A stretch of 33,568 bases of DNA from Deltaproteobacteria bacterium (GTDB lineage: Bacteria > Myxococcota_A > UBA9160 > UBA4427): NCBI GenBank assembly GCA_019310975.1, contig JAFDDH010000002.1, positions 1-33,568 on the forward strand. Reading direction: 5' to 3'. The notes beneath the pieces are model-generated. The model saw nothing but the letters and a program-made list of their open reading frames with translations. It had not been told where the DNA came from and did no database searches. Positions 23,876-33,347 of this stretch are shown here, one piece after another; position 1 is the stretch's first letter; every line of letters starts with the position of its first letter. The position numbers and the translations under genes were made by a program.

Positions 23876-26617
23876 TCAATCCGGCGAGATGGCGGACGCC
23901 AACCTCTCCTGCAGCTCGCCGAGCGCATCCCAGTGCTCCCCAGGGGAGTAGCGGACTTCGGGCGGCCCGGCCTTGCGCGGCTCGCGCGTCGACTCGAGGA
24001 TGCCGCGAGCCCGCAGCAGCTCGAGCGCGTTGCCGAACGTCGTGTCGTTGGCCGCCTCGCTGCGCCCGGCCAGGCCCAGGAGCGACGCGCGCTCGAAGCC
24101 GGCCGCCGCCTTGGCGAGGAACTCCTTCTTCGTGAACTCCCCGGCCTCCTCGAACACGACGCGACCGACCACCTCGTAGCTCTCGATCACACCCGCGGTC
24201 TGCGTGGCCAGACAGCGCAGTGCGTCCATACCCTCCGGCATCGCGCAGAGGTAGTCATCGCTGTGCGTGATCCAGCCCTCGGCCTCGAAGTGCTCGAGCA
24301 CGACATCCGCACTGCGTGACGTCGCCTCACTGCGCGGTACGAAGAATTCGCGATAGAGGACCTCGAGCCAGAACGCGAGATCCTCCTCCAGCTCCTTGCG
24401 CGTGGCGCCGCGCAGCAGCTGGCGGGCGAGAAAGGAGGGTACGGCCAGATAGTGGACGATGGAGTTGCGGTAGATGTCGAGGGCGCGGCGATGCGACTCC
24501 TCGAAGTAGATGATCTCGCCACGCGAGTCCTCGGTGAGCTTGACCAGGTCGCTCTTGAGCATGAAGGCGACGGAGTCCGACCAGTCGCTCTGGTTCGCAC
24601 GCAGCGCGGTGGTGATCCCGGTGTCCTGCAGCCGCAGCAGCTCCGCGATCTGCTGGGCCCGCTCCGAAAGCACCGAGCGGAGCAGCCCGCGATGTGGCGT
24701 GCCCATCAGCACCGCCGAGAGGACCGAGGTGGTGTTCGCGACCACCGACCAATTCAGCTGCTCGACGATCCGATAGCCGAGATCGTCAATGAAGTCGCGT
24801 TTCTCCTCGGCGATCCGCTCGCTGAGCGCCTCGATCTCCTGCGCCGTGGCTTCCGATGCAAGGGTGCCCACCTCGCCGCGTACCTGGCGCTCGAAACGCT
24901 CGCGCCGGTCGCCGAGCGACTCGGCGAGTGAGATGGGATCGCCGAAATTCACGTGCACGGAGCCGAAACGGCTCCGTAGATATTTTCGCGAGCGGAAGAG
25001 CGCCAGCGTGCTTTCATCGGTCTTCTTCTCGCCTTCGAGTTCGCCCACCATCCCGCTCTCCTCGACGAGGCGCTCGTAGGTAATGGCCACCGGAACGAAG
25101 AGGAGGTCCTTGCGCGAGCACTCCAGAAACGCATCGACTTCCCACGTCAGCATTCCCAGCCGGGGCACGAGCGACTTGCCGGTGCGCGAGCGCCCTCCCT
25201 CGATGAAGAACTCCTGGGGGAAGCCCTCGCGCACCAGATATACCAGGTAGGCACGAAAGATCTCTCTGTAGAGGGGGTCGTCGAAGGAACGCCGCAGGTA
25301 GAAGGCGCCGGCCATGCGGAAGATCAGCCCGAAGGGGCCGAAGGCCATATTGTCGCGCGCCGCGATATGCGGCGGCACCAGATAGCTGTTGTAGAAGAGC
25401 AGTGAGATGAGCACGAAGTCGAAGTAGGAGCGGTGCGTGGGCACGAGCACGATGGGATGGCGCTTCGCGCACTCAGCCACACGGTCGAGCCCGCGCGTCT
25501 CGATGCCCGAGAAGAGGCGCTTCACGACGATCTTGTCGACGAAGGCGGCGAGCGCGGCGAGCATGGTCGAGTTCATGCGCGCCGCGATCTCGCGGAACAT
25601 CTTCTCGACCTCACGCTCGGCCTTCTCGGGCGACCCTCGCTTCTGCGCGGCCCGCTCGCGCATGGCCCCACGCACACCCGCGTCGGCCAGGATCCCCTTC
25701 AGAACGCGCTGCGCAGAGCGGAGTGTCGGCCCCTCGACGACTTTCTCCTCGCGGTAGAGGTAGACGAGGATGGAGCGCCGGATCGTCCGCGCGACCCGCG
25801 CCTGGCCGTGATCGCGGTGGCTACTCAGGTAGCTGAGCACGTCCACGGGTTCGCCGATCTTCACCTGCAGCTTGCGGTAGGTGGCCAGGAATGAGCCCAT
25901 CTTGGCGAGGTCCGACGGACGCGAGAGCGAGCCGTAGTCGAGGTTGAGGAAGCGCCCAGCGCTGCGCGGTCCCTTGCGCCAGAAGATGGCGAGTGGAACG
26001 ACAAAGGCCTCGCGGTCGCTGGTCCACACCTCGCGCACCACCTCCTGCAGCAGGTCGAGCTCATCCTGCCGGTGGCGCATATTCCAGAGGCCGCGCCAGA
26101 AAGTGCGCAGGCGCTGGGTGCGCAGGAAGAGGAAGAACGACTCGCCCTCTCGCGTCAGCCCCCGGACACGATCCTGATCCTCGCTGTGCTCGACCGCGCG
26201 CGAGCGGCCGCGTTTGCGCAGGACGAGCGTACGCAGGATTTCGAGCAGGGGCTTGTAGCCGTAGAAGCGGATGCCGTTGGCAAAGCTCGAGAGGCGCACG
26301 CCTTCACGCAGGAAGAGCGTATTGAAGAGCAGGTAGTCGAGCCGGCTCGAGTAGCGCATCACGTACACCACCGAGCCGCGCCGCTCGAGACTCTGGAGCT
26401 GGCGGACCTGATCGCTGTCCAGATCGAAGTGCCCGAAGTAACGCCGCGCGAACCAGCGCACGAGCAGGTTGAAGCGCGGGGTCATCGCCGACGTGAAATC
26501 GGCGAGCTCCGAGACGCGCGGCACGTAGCCGCCGGCCGCACCGGTCCGGGAATCGGAGCCGGGCGTCGGGGGGTCGGATCGCGGCAGGTTCTCGGGCATC
26601 TCAGGCAGATTTACCAT
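23876..26617 (-). CDS. plsB: glycerol-3-phosphate 1-O-acyltransferase PlsB
   Basis: PlsB makes 1-acyl-glycerol-3-phosphate, the first step of phospholipid synthesis, on the inner membrane. The 913-residue protein has the acyltransferase box THRSYFDF with His395 and Asp400, then [11 protein letters not shown], the substrate-binding [13 protein letters not shown] and [12 protein letters not shown]. The N-terminal half carries a degenerate copy of an acyltransferase-like domain ([13 protein letters not shown] near 86-98). That copy lacks the catalytic His, as expected for the non-catalytic region of this family. The C-terminal 300 residues are helical. Length is slightly above the E. coli enzyme. 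Start is the ATG at 26617; an ATG at 26599 is possible and neither has a strong Shine-Dalgarno. Confidence 0.95.
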   Translation of the reverse strand: MVNLPEMPENLPRSDPPTPGSDSRTGAAGGYVPRVSELADFTSAMTPRFNLLVRWFARRYFGHFDLDSDQVRQLQSLERRGSVVYVMRYSSRLDYLLFNTLFLREGVRLSSFANGIRFYGYKPLLEILRTLVLRKRGRSRAVEHSEDQDRVRGLTREGESFFLFLRTQRLRTFWRGLWNMRHRQDELDLLQEVVREVWTSDREAFVVPLAIFWRKGPRSAGRFLNLDYGSLSRPSDLAKMGSFLATYRKLQVKIGEPVDVLSYLSSHRDHGQARVARTIRRSILVYLYREEKVVEGPTLRSAQRVLKGILADAGVRGAMRERAAQKRGSPEKAEREVEKMFREIAARMNSTMLAALAAFVDKIVVKRLFSGIETRGLDRVAECAKRHPIVLVPTHRSYFDFVLISLLFYNSYLVPPHIAARDNMAFGPFGLIFRMAGAFYLRRSFDDPLYREIFRAYLVYLVREGFPQEFFIEGGRSRTGKSLVPRLGMLTWEVDAFLECSRKDLLFVPVAITYERLVEESGMVGELEGEKKTDESTLALFRSRKYLRSRFGSVHVNFGDPISLAESLGDRRERFERQVRGEVGTLASEATAQEIEALSERIAEEKRDFIDDLGYRIVEQLNWSVVANTTSVLSAVLMGTPHRGLLRSVLSERAQQIAELLRLQDTGITTALRANQSDWSDSVAFMLKSDLVKLTEDSRGEIIYFEESHRRALDIYRNSIVHYLAVPSFLARQLLRGATRKELEEDLAFWLEVLYREFFVPRSEATSRSADVVLEHFEAEGWITHSDDYLCAMPEGMDALRCLATQTAGVIESYEVVGRVVFEEAGEFTKKEFLAKAAAGFERASLLGLAGRSEAANDTTFGNALELLRARGILESTREPRKAGPPEVRYSPGEHWDALGELQERLASAISPD

Positions 26618-26697
26618 GGACCCACTGGGTCAGCAATCCGCAGGCCCTCTCGCCCCACGAGAGGCCACGGCGCATCCCAGCCACGCGGGCGAGTGCT

Positions 26698-26720
26698 GGG
26701 GGCGGGCCGCTCCCGCCCCC
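26698..26720 (-). terminator. perfect GC hairpin between SDR gene and plsB
   Basis: GGGGGCGGG at 26698-26706 pairs perfectly with CCCGCCCCC at 26712-26720 around a 5-nt loop, 14 bp past the stop of the SDR gene and 80 bp before plsB. Its position suits a terminator or attenuating structure on the minus strand; no T-run follows. Confidence 0.55.
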
Positions 26721-26734
26721 GGGATCCGAGCTGA

Positions 26735-27598
26735 TCAATCGGGGAGCAGGATCTCCCCAGGCTTCATTGCTTCCGCGATCTCCGTGGGCGTCCAGAGGCC
26801 ACCATCCTCCTGCTTGGTGGAGCCCGTGTGCGTCACCACCTTCATCTCAGCGATCCGACCGCCGCCGCAATAGAAGGTCTTGCCCGTCTGGTCCTTGGAT
26901 AGATCACTGACCAGGTAGGTGAGCAAGGGCGAGACGATGCCCGGTGCCAGCCGCTTCTTCATGTCTTCGTTGTCGAAGCCCGGCAGATCTTCGGTGAGGC
27001 GTGTCAGGGCAACCGGCGCGAGGATGAAGCAGCGGATGCCGTACTTCTTGCCTTCGAGGGCAAGACAGCGGGTGAAGCCGGCGATGCCCGCCTTCGCCGC
27101 ACCGTAGTTGCACTGCCCGAAGTTCCCGTTGAGACCAGAAGTCGACGACGTATTGATGATGACGCCGCCGTTCCCGCTCTCCTTCATGTGGTTGAAAATC
27201 GGGCGCGTCACGCAGTAGGTGCCCTTCAGGTGGACGGCGATGACGGGATCCCACAGATCCTCGGTCGTCTTCGAGAACGACTTGTCGCGCAGGATGCCGG
27301 CGTTGTTCACCAGCCCGTCCACGTGACCAAAGGCGTCCAGAGCGGACTTGAGGATGCTCTCACCGCCCTCCACCGTGGCGACGTTGTCGTAGTTGGCGAC
27401 CGCCTCGCAACCGAGGGCCTTGATCTCATCCACGACCTTGTCGGCCATCGAGTGGCCATCGCCACTACCGTCGCGCGAGCCACCGAGATCGTTGACCACG
27501 ATGGCGGCGCCTTCCTTTGCCATGGCGAGCGCGTGCTCGCGACCAATGCCACCACCTGCACCGGTAATGACCACGACTTTTCCGTCCAGCAGGCCCAT
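26735..27598 (-). CDS. short-chain dehydrogenase/reductase, hydroxyacyl-CoA dehydrogenase-like
   Basis: A 287-residue NAD(P)-dependent SDR. Motifs: TGAGGGIG at 12-19 (cofactor-binding), NNAG at 98-101, and the catalytic Ser around 151-152, Tyr165 and Lys169 (NYGAAK). The VNDLGGSRDGSG insertion after the second strand and the overall layout resemble the dehydrogenase part of peroxisomal multifunctional enzyme type 2, suggesting a (3R)-hydroxyacyl-CoA substrate. This specificity is an inference. The C-terminus is extended by about 40 residues beyond the core fold. The ATG has a GAGGAG Shine-Dalgarno. It sits alone on the minus strand between GNAT and plsB, about 100 bp from each. Confidence 0.93.
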   Translation of the reverse strand: MGLLDGKVVVITGAGGGIGREHALAMAKEGAAIVVNDLGGSRDGSGDGHSMADKVVDEIKALGCEAVANYDNVATVEGGESILKSALDAFGHVDGLVNNAGILRDKSFSKTTEDLWDPVIAVHLKGTYCVTRPIFNHMKESGNGGVIINTSSTSGLNGNFGQCNYGAAKAGIAGFTRCLALEGKKYGIRCFILAPVALTRLTEDLPGFDNEDMKKRLAPGIVSPLLTYLVSDLSKDQTGKTFYCGGGRIAEMKVVTHTGSTKQEDGGLWTPTEIAEAMKPGEILLPD

Positions 27599-27698
27599 CG
27601 GGGTACTCCTCTCTGGTTGAATTCAGTATCGCTCGGCGAACCCTCAGATTAGCGAACGCCCATTGCAACGTTCAAGACGAGCGGAGAGGCGATCCGAC

Positions 27699-28550
27699 TC
27701 AGAGAAAGAGGATCGTGCGCAGCTCGCAAAAGGGCTCGAAGCCGAGCCCTTCGTAGAGGCGCAGCGCTGGGACGTTGCCCGCCACGACGGCGAGCTGCAC
27801 GTGGTCGGCCCCGGCCGCAAAGGCCTCGGCAAGCAGCCCCGCCATGCCGATGCGCGCGTACCCACGACGGCGGTGGGCGGGCCAGGTATAGACGCCCTGC
27901 ACGAGCCAGCCCTCGGGCCGCCGCACGTCCGCGTAGCCGACGAAGGTGGGCTTGCCGTCCTCGGCGACGAGGCGCGCGCGGGGCACACGGCCCCTCACCC
28001 AGCAGCGGAAGCCGACGGGATCGCCCTCGAAGGGGTCCGGACGATCCTCTTCGCGTAGGCTGGCGCGGGCGGCCTCGACCAGATCATCCAGATCGGATTC
28101 CTTGGCGCTGCGCAGCACACCGGCCTGACCCGCCCGCAACGACGGCACGCCATCGCCGGCGTGGCGCACGTACGCGGTCTCGCGCCGATCGATGAGCGCG
28201 CGGCGGCCGCGCTTGCAGAGCGCCTGCCAGACCGCTTCCACGCCGGCAGCCGGGCTCTTGATCAGACCGGTCCCCAGACTCGAGAGCACCGGCAGACACG
28301 CCGAGAGGCCCTCGCCCGTCATCCCGACGTCCAGCACGATGCTCGGCCGAAGCGACGCCATCCCGAGAATCTCGCCGCCCGACCACGCCGCGATGACCTG
28401 GGACGGTACCTCGCTGGAAGCGGACGCCCGACCAGTGCCCGCCACCATCTCCATCAGCAACAAATTATCGCGCGCGTGGAGCCCAAGATAGGCGAGTGCC
28501 GCGTCGCGCTCACTCGGTGTGATCAGATGCGCTCGGGCCCGGGCGCGCAC
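27699..28550 (-). CDS. GNAT-family N-acetyltransferase
   Basis: A 283-residue protein whose C-terminal third is a GNAT domain: PTFVGYADVRRPEGWLVQGVYTWPAHRRRGYARIGM supplies strands 3-4 and the acetyl-CoA pyrophosphate loop (R-R-x-G-Y-A). LAVVAGNVPALRLYEGLGFEP gives the conserved C-terminal helix and strand. The N-terminal half looks like a second, degenerate GNAT-type fold (ITPSERDAALAYLGLHARDNLLLME). I start at the GTG at 28550 because GAGGTGG lies at ideal spacing; a TTG at 28565 overlapping the upstream stop is the alternative. It directly follows the biotinyl carrier gene. The acceptor substrate is unknown. Confidence 0.88.
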   Translation of the reverse strand: MRARARAHLITPSERDAALAYLGLHARDNLLLMEMVAGTGRASASSEVPSQVIAAWSGGEILGMASLRPSIVLDVGMTGEGLSACLPVLSSLGTGLIKSPAAGVEAVWQALCKRGRRALIDRRETAYVRHAGDGVPSLRAGQAGVLRSAKESDLDDLVEAARASLREEDRPDPFEGDPVGFRCWVRGRVPRARLVAEDGKPTFVGYADVRRPEGWLVQGVYTWPAHRRRGYARIGMAGLLAEAFAAGADHVQLAVVAGNVPALRLYEGLGFEPFCELRTILFL

Positions 28551-28561
28551 CGCGTTCCACC

Positions 28562-28774
28562 TCAAGTCTCGAGGACCACGAGGAGCTCGCCCTCCTCCAC
28601 GCTCTGGCCCTCCGCCACCAGAATCTCGCGAACCGTCCCAGCGCCGGGCGACTCCACGGGGATCTCCATCTTCATCGACTCGATGATGAGCAGGACGTCC
28701 TCCTGCGCGACCACGTCGCCCACGGCTTTTTCGATCTTCCAGACGTTTCCCGTGATCTGCGCCTCGACTTCCAC
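28562..28774 (-). CDS. stand-alone biotinyl-lipoyl carrier protein (biotin carboxyl carrier)
   Basis: A 70-residue single-domain carrier. It contains ESMKMEIPV with the Lys that is biotinylated between two methionines, the EITGNVWKI-like first strands and the AGTVREILVAEGQSVEEGELLVVLE second half, so the fold is complete. Start is the GTG at 28774, preceded by AGGGGAG; a longer frame to 28843 adds low-quality sequence. Such 70-aa carriers usually serve biotin-dependent acyl-CoA carboxylases, but no biotin carboxylase or carboxyltransferase gene is in the window. Its stop is 12 bases from the GNAT start. Confidence 0.9.
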   Translation of the reverse strand: MEVEAQITGNVWKIEKAVGDVVAQEDVLLIIESMKMEIPVESPGAGTVREILVAEGQSVEEGELLVVLET

Positions 28775-28971
28775 ACCACTCCCCTCGCTGGTCTGCGTTC
28801 CGGCCCGATGATGCCATCCGGCGCCGGCCTTCGCGCCCCCCAAGCGTGAGAGCGATCACACCCAGATGGGTCCCGAACACGACGCCCGGGTCAGGAGATC
28901 CGATCCGCCTGCGGACTGCTAACATCGGCGCCCCACGCGCCGGGCCGGGAGCCCGATGCGCCGGAGGCAGC

Positions 28972-30510
28972 GTGCTCGAAACAGTCAGCAACGGCTTCAA
29001 ATCCGCCACCGAGCGACTGCGGGGTGTGCGCGAGCTTTCGGAGAGCAACATCGACGAGGCTCTGCGCGACGTCCGCATGTCGCTCCTCGAGGCGGACGTC
29101 GACTTTCAGGTCGCCAAGGATTTCCTGACGAGGGTGAAGACCCGCGCCCTCGGCGAGAAGATCGAGACCCGCGCCCATGACGCCGCGGGCCAGACCGTCA
29201 AGATCACCCCGGGCCAGCATTTCGTGAAGATCTGCGAGCAGGAGCTCGTCCAGCTGATGGGCCCGGTGGACACCTCGCTCGCCCGCGCGCGCGGCTCGAC
29301 CTCGATCATGCTGGCGGGCCTGCAGGGCGTGGGCAAGACGACGGTCGCCGCCAAGCTGGCGCGGCACCTGCAGAAGCAGGGGCGCAAGCCGATGCTCGTT
29401 GCGGCGGACATCTACCGCCCCGCCGCCGTCGAGCAGCTGAAGACGCTCGGGGCCTCGATCGATGTACCGGTACACTTCGGCGCCGAGGATGAGAAGCCGC
29501 CCGAGATCTGTGCGGCGGGCTGGCAGCGCGCGCGCAGCGAGGGGCGCGATGCGATCATCTATGACACCGCCGGGCGCCTGGCACTCGACGACGAGCTGAT
29601 GCGTGAGCTCGAGGACATCAAGGCCAGCGTCGAGCCCGCCAATACGCTCCTGGTCTGCGACGCGCTGATGGGCCGCGATGCGGTCAACGTCGCGCAGGCC
29701 TTCGCGGAACGCATCCCGCTCGACGGCGTGGTCCTCACCAAGCTCGACGGCGACGCGCGCGGTGGTGCGGCGCTGTCGGTGAAGGCCGTGACCGGCGTGC
29801 CGATCAAATTCCTCGGCACCGGTGAGACGCTGGATCGCCTCGAGGAGTTTCGGCCCGAGGGCCTGGCATCGCGCATCCTCGGAATGGGCGACATCGTCGG
29901 GTTGGTCAAGGACTTCGAGGAGGTCGTCGACGAGCGCCAGGCCGAGGAGGATGCCGAGCGCATCCTCAGGGGTCAGTTCACGCTGGAAGACCTCTTGGCC
30001 CAGCTGCGCACGATCCAGAAGATGGGACCACTGCGCGAGGTGTTCTCGAAGATGCCGATGTTCGGCGCCGTGGCCGACCAGGTGGACGAGGGCGAGCTCG
30101 GCAAGGTCGAGTCGATGATTCACTCGATGACGCGCAAGGAACGCAGCGCGCCGGACATCATCAACAAGAGCCGCGCTCAGCGGATCGCCAAGGGCAGCGG
30201 CCGGCGGGCGAAGGAAGTCCTCAACCTGATCGAGCGCTTCAAGCAGATGCGCGAGATGATGGGCTCGCTCGGCGCGCCGGGCGGGATGCTCTCGAAACTT
30301 CCCGGCATGGGAAATATGCTGGGCGGGGCACCCGGACCGGGCGGCGCCATGGATCCGCGCGCCCTGCTGGCTGGCGCCGGCGGCCAGGGTATGATGATGC
30401 CGGGCGGCAGCGCCCGGCCGCGCGGTGCCCGAACGGATTCGCGCCGCAAGAACAAGCGCCAGCAGGCCCGCAGATCGCGCCAGAAGGGGCGCAAGAAGAA
30501 GAAGCGATAG
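28972..30510 (+). CDS. ffh: signal recognition particle protein Ffh
   Basis: Ffh is the SRP54 homologue that recognises signal sequences on nascent chains and targets them to the membrane via FtsY. The 512-residue protein has an N domain (ERLRGVRELSESNIDEALRDVRMSLLEADV) and a G domain with GLQGVGKTT, DTAGR and TKLDGDARGG. The M domain follows, with MPMFG, RAQRIAKGSGR (RNA-binding) and a Met/Gly-rich C-terminus ending in a Lys/Arg tail. I start at the GTG at 28972, which has GGAGG four bases upstream; the longer frame before it is not Ffh-like. No SRP RNA gene was found beside it. Confidence 0.96.
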   Translation: MLETVSNGFKSATERLRGVRELSESNIDEALRDVRMSLLEADVDFQVAKDFLTRVKTRALGEKIETRAHDAAGQTVKITPGQHFVKICEQELVQLMGPVDTSLARARGSTSIMLAGLQGVGKTTVAAKLARHLQKQGRKPMLVAADIYRPAAVEQLKTLGASIDVPVHFGAEDEKPPEICAAGWQRARSEGRDAIIYDTAGRLALDDELMRELEDIKASVEPANTLLVCDALMGRDAVNVAQAFAERIPLDGVVLTKLDGDARGGAALSVKAVTGVPIKFLGTGETLDRLEEFRPEGLASRILGMGDIVGLVKDFEEVVDERQAEEDAERILRGQFTLEDLLAQLRTIQKMGPLREVFSKMPMFGAVADQVDEGELGKVESMIHSMTRKERSAPDIINKSRAQRIAKGSGRRAKEVLNLIERFKQMREMMGSLGAPGGMLSKLPGMGNMLGGAPGPGGAMDPRALLAGAGGQGMMMPGGSARPRGARTDSRRKNKRQQARRSRQKGRKKKKR

Positions 30511-30536
30511 GAGTGTGTACGAGTCCGCCCACGCAC

Positions 30537-30552
30537 GGCCCGGAACCGGGCC
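30537..30552 (+). terminator. GC hairpin after ffh
   Basis: GGCCCGG and CCGGGCC separated by two bases form a perfect short inverted repeat 27 nt after the ffh stop. A realistic fold keeps five base pairs with a 6-nt loop. No T-run follows, so termination is only suggested. The rest of 30511-30687 has no supported gene. Confidence 0.35.
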
Positions 30553-30687
30553 CGTAGTGGCGGCGACACAGGTTCGAAGCAGCCGGGCGCCCTCAGGCCG
30601 AGTCTGCATGACCCCACCCCCCCCGGGAGAACAACGGCCCACCAAGCGTTCAGCTTTGGCGGGAAGTTGCCGATTCGGGATGCTGTG

Positions 30688-32961
30688 ATGATGCGAAGTC
30701 GCCTGCTGCCTGCCGCCGCGTTGATCCTTGCCCTGCTCGCCCCGGCGAGTGCTGGCCTCGCCGAGCGATCGACGAGCGGGTGGATCCCCTTCCCGCGCCC
30801 AGCCGCCCTCGAGCCGGATGTCCAGTTCTGGACCCGGATCTACACCGAGGTCGATCGAGACGGCGGTCTGCTTCACGACTCGCGCGATCTCGCCGTGGTC
30901 TACGAGGTCATCCACCTGCCCGACGGACTCTCACGCAAGGGCCGCCAGCGCTACAACGACAAACGCAAGGACAAGTACAAGCGCATCCTGCGCACGCTGG
31001 CCGGCGGCAAGCGCTCGGGACTCACCGCCGAGGAGCGTCGGGTGCTCGAACTCTTTCCCGAGGACGTCTCGAAGAAGACGCTCTCGGCGGCCAGGAGCCA
31101 GGTGCGCTTCCAGCTTGGGCAGTCGGATAAATTTCGAGCCGGCTTGATCCGCTCCGGCGCCTACATCGGCCACATCCGGGCGACGCTGGACTCGATGGGC
31201 CTGCCGCGACAGATCGCCGCCCTGCCTCACGTCGAGTCGTCGTACACCCCGCACGCCTACTCGCGCATCGGTGCGGCGGGTCTCTGGCAATTCACGCGCT
31301 CCACCGGACGCCGCTACATGCGCGTCGATCACGTAGTCGACGAGCGCCTCGACCCCTACCGGGCCAGTGTGGCCGCCGCACGCCTGCTCGAACAGAATCT
31401 TCGTGTGACGGGCAGCTGGCCCCTGGCCATCACGGCCTACAACCACGGCGCGTCCGGCATGCGGCGCGCCAGCCGCAAGCTCGGGACCAAGGACATCACA
31501 CGAATCGTGCGCGAGTACAAGAGCCGCACCTTCGGCTTCGCGTCGCGCAACTTCTACGTCGAATTCCTGGCTGCGATGCAGATCGCCGAGAACCCGCAGC
31601 GCTATTTCGGAACCCTCATTCTCGACCAACCGATCGCCTACGAAACCGTGGAGCTGCCCTTCTACACGACGCCCGAGGCGCTCGCGAAGTCGACAGGTGT
31701 CAGCATCGAGAGCCTCAAGACCGCCAACCCGGCACTCCGACCGGCGGTCTGGCGAGGCCAGAAGCGCGTGCCGCGCGGCTTCGAGCTGAAGATCCCGCGC
31801 GCGCTGCTCTCGCAGCCGGCCGAGGCCGCGATCGCAGGGATCCCGGCAAACCAGCAGTTCGCCAAGCAGACGCGCGACACCTATCACGTGGTGCGGCGCG
31901 GAGAGAACCTCTCGCGCATCGCGGCGCGCTACGGCGTACGCGTGAGCGAGCTGCAGCGCCTGAACGGATTGCGCAGCAAGCACCGGATCTGGGCGGGACA
32001 GAAGCTGCGCCTGCCCTCCGATCACATGCCTGCTCAGACGCTGGTGCGCACCAGCAAAGAGCCGATCCACCCGCCCGCCGACGGTCTCTACACCGTGCGG
32101 CGCGGCGACACGCTCTCGAAGATCGCGACCCGCTTCGGCATGAGCGAGTCGGATCTGATGGACGCCAACCGCCTGCGCAACCGCAACCGCATCTACGTCG
32201 GTCAGGTGCTGCACGTCTCGGCCGCGGTCGACAACGCCATCGTGGCCGGCGCCGGCCCCTTGGCCGACACCTCGGAGCCGAGGGCGAAGACCGACTCGCA
32301 CCCGCAGGTGATCGCCGTGCTGACGCCGGCCCACTCGGCCAGCGACGAGCCCGAGACCCTCTTGCCGGGGCCCGTCCCGACCGACGAGCCCGAACCCGAT
32401 TCCGACGCGGTGATCGTCGCTCAGGCCGCCGCGGTGGACGATGACGCCCGCCTCGCCCCCGGCAAGACCGCCCTGCTCGCCGACCCGAGCGACTACTCGG
32501 TGGCGTCAGACGGCACGATCGAGGTACAGGCCAACGAGACATTGGGCCACTTCGCCGAGTGGCTCGGTGTGCGTGCCAGCCGCCTGCGCTCGATCAACCA
32601 CCAACGCTATGGCGAGCCCCTCGCCGTGCATGGCCACCTGCGCCTCGACTTCAGCCGCGTCACACCGGAGGACTTCGAGCAGCGGCGCGTCGGCTATCAC
32701 CGCGCGCTGCAGGAGGAGTTCTTCGCCGAGTGGGAGATTGACGGAACCGAGGTGCATCAGATGCGCAGTGGCGACTCGCTCTGGGTGCTCTCGAACCGCC
32801 GCTTCAAGGTCCCGCTCTGGCTGCTCCAACAGTACAACCCGGATCTCGACTTCTCCGCTCTCAACGCCGGCACCGAGATCACGGTGCCGCTGCTGAAGCG
32901 GCGCGCCGTCGGCATCGGCGAGCAGAGCGCTTCGCGGACCCGGCCCAAGCAGCTGGGCTGA
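30688..32961 (+). CDS. mltD: MltD-type lytic transglycosylase with LysM repeats
   Basis: A periplasmic enzyme that cleaves the peptidoglycan MurNAc-GlcNAc bond to form 1,6-anhydro ends. The ATG at 30688 gives 757 residues with a signal peptide (SRLLPAAALILALLAPASAGLA). The SLT domain, about residues 150-300, has ALPHVESSY with catalytic Glu183, then AAGLWQFTRSTGRRY and AITAYNHGASGM. Three divergent-to-good LysM repeats are clear: YHVVRRGENLSRIA, YTVRRGDTLSKIA and a final VHQMRSGDSLWVLS. A fourth, degenerate one (IEVQANETLGHFAEWLG) lies between them after a Pro/Asp-rich linker. No lipobox is seen, unlike E. coli MltD. It follows ffh by 177 bp on the same strand. Confidence 0.93.
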   Translation: MMRSRLLPAAALILALLAPASAGLAERSTSGWIPFPRPAALEPDVQFWTRIYTEVDRDGGLLHDSRDLAVVYEVIHLPDGLSRKGRQRYNDKRKDKYKRILRTLAGGKRSGLTAEERRVLELFPEDVSKKTLSAARSQVRFQLGQSDKFRAGLIRSGAYIGHIRATLDSMGLPRQIAALPHVESSYTPHAYSRIGAAGLWQFTRSTGRRYMRVDHVVDERLDPYRASVAAARLLEQNLRVTGSWPLAITAYNHGASGMRRASRKLGTKDITRIVREYKSRTFGFASRNFYVEFLAAMQIAENPQRYFGTLILDQPIAYETVELPFYTTPEALAKSTGVSIESLKTANPALRPAVWRGQKRVPRGFELKIPRALLSQPAEAAIAGIPANQQFAKQTRDTYHVVRRGENLSRIAARYGVRVSELQRLNGLRSKHRIWAGQKLRLPSDHMPAQTLVRTSKEPIHPPADGLYTVRRGDTLSKIATRFGMSESDLMDANRLRNRNRIYVGQVLHVSAAVDNAIVAGAGPLADTSEPRAKTDSHPQVIAVLTPAHSASDEPETLLPGPVPTDEPEPDSDAVIVAQAAAVDDDARLAPGKTALLADPSDYSVASDGTIEVQANETLGHFAEWLGVRASRLRSINHQRYGEPLAVHGHLRLDFSRVTPEDFEQRRVGYHRALQEEFFAEWEIDGTEVHQMRSGDSLWVLSNRRFKVPLWLLQQYNPDLDFSALNAGTEITVPLLKRRAVGIGEQSASRTRPKQLG

Positions 32962-32982
32962 GAGCCCCGCTGGCGCGCCGCA

Positions 32983-33210
32983 CTACGTCCGTTCGCGGAC
33001 GAGACGCAGGTGCGTCGCTCGCGCCGGCGCAGGCGCCGCGGCCGGGCTGAGCAGCGCCCACGCCATCACCACTACCCAGCCGATGCCCGTCCAGGAAAAG
33101 AGCGCGTTGCTGATCACGATGGGCCCGAGCAGGTGGTGGTCGCGACCGGCGGCGACCATGAAGGGCAGCCAATAGAAGATCGCGAGCAGGATCGAGACGA
33201 TCTCGATCAA
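32983..33210 (-). CDS. small membrane protein, superinfection-immunity-like family
   Basis: I start at a TTG at 33210 because GGAGG lies four bases upstream and the frame further up is not protein-like. The 75-residue product has two hydrophobic helices (VSILLAIFYWLPFMVAA and GIGWVVVMAWALLS) joined by a short loop that ends NALFSWTGIGW. The YWLP, N-x-x-x-x-WT-x-x-GWV pattern matches the Imm_superinfect family (T4 Imm-like), which is widespread in bacteria as small membrane proteins of mostly unknown role. No phage genes are nearby, so a housekeeping function is as likely as immunity. Its stop lies 21 bp from the end of convergent mltD. Confidence 0.7.
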   Translation of the reverse strand: MIEIVSILLAIFYWLPFMVAAGRDHHLLGPIVISNALFSWTGIGWVVVMAWALLSPAAAPAPARATHLRLVRERT

Positions 33211-33347
33211 GGGGCCTCCGGCAGCGACGGCGGGCCGCCACCTGCTACCCGGAGCATAGCGCGGGCGCCCGGCTTCCGGACACACGTCCAAGGAGCCCGG
33301 CGTGGGTACCTGGGCCGGGGGGATGGACCTCGCGAGCGACACGCTCT

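Noticed and set aside
30511-30687. Possible SRP RNA or tRNA after ffh, because of a CAGGTTCGAAGCAGCC stretch at 30569-30584
   Set aside because: The SRP loop is missing its conserved GGAA core and the flanks do not pair; the tRNA T-loop resemblance lacks a matching T-stem and the other arms.
28891-30915. A 674-codon open frame on the minus strand
   Set aside because: It lies opposite ffh, which is certain, and its translation is low-complexity and lacks any motif.
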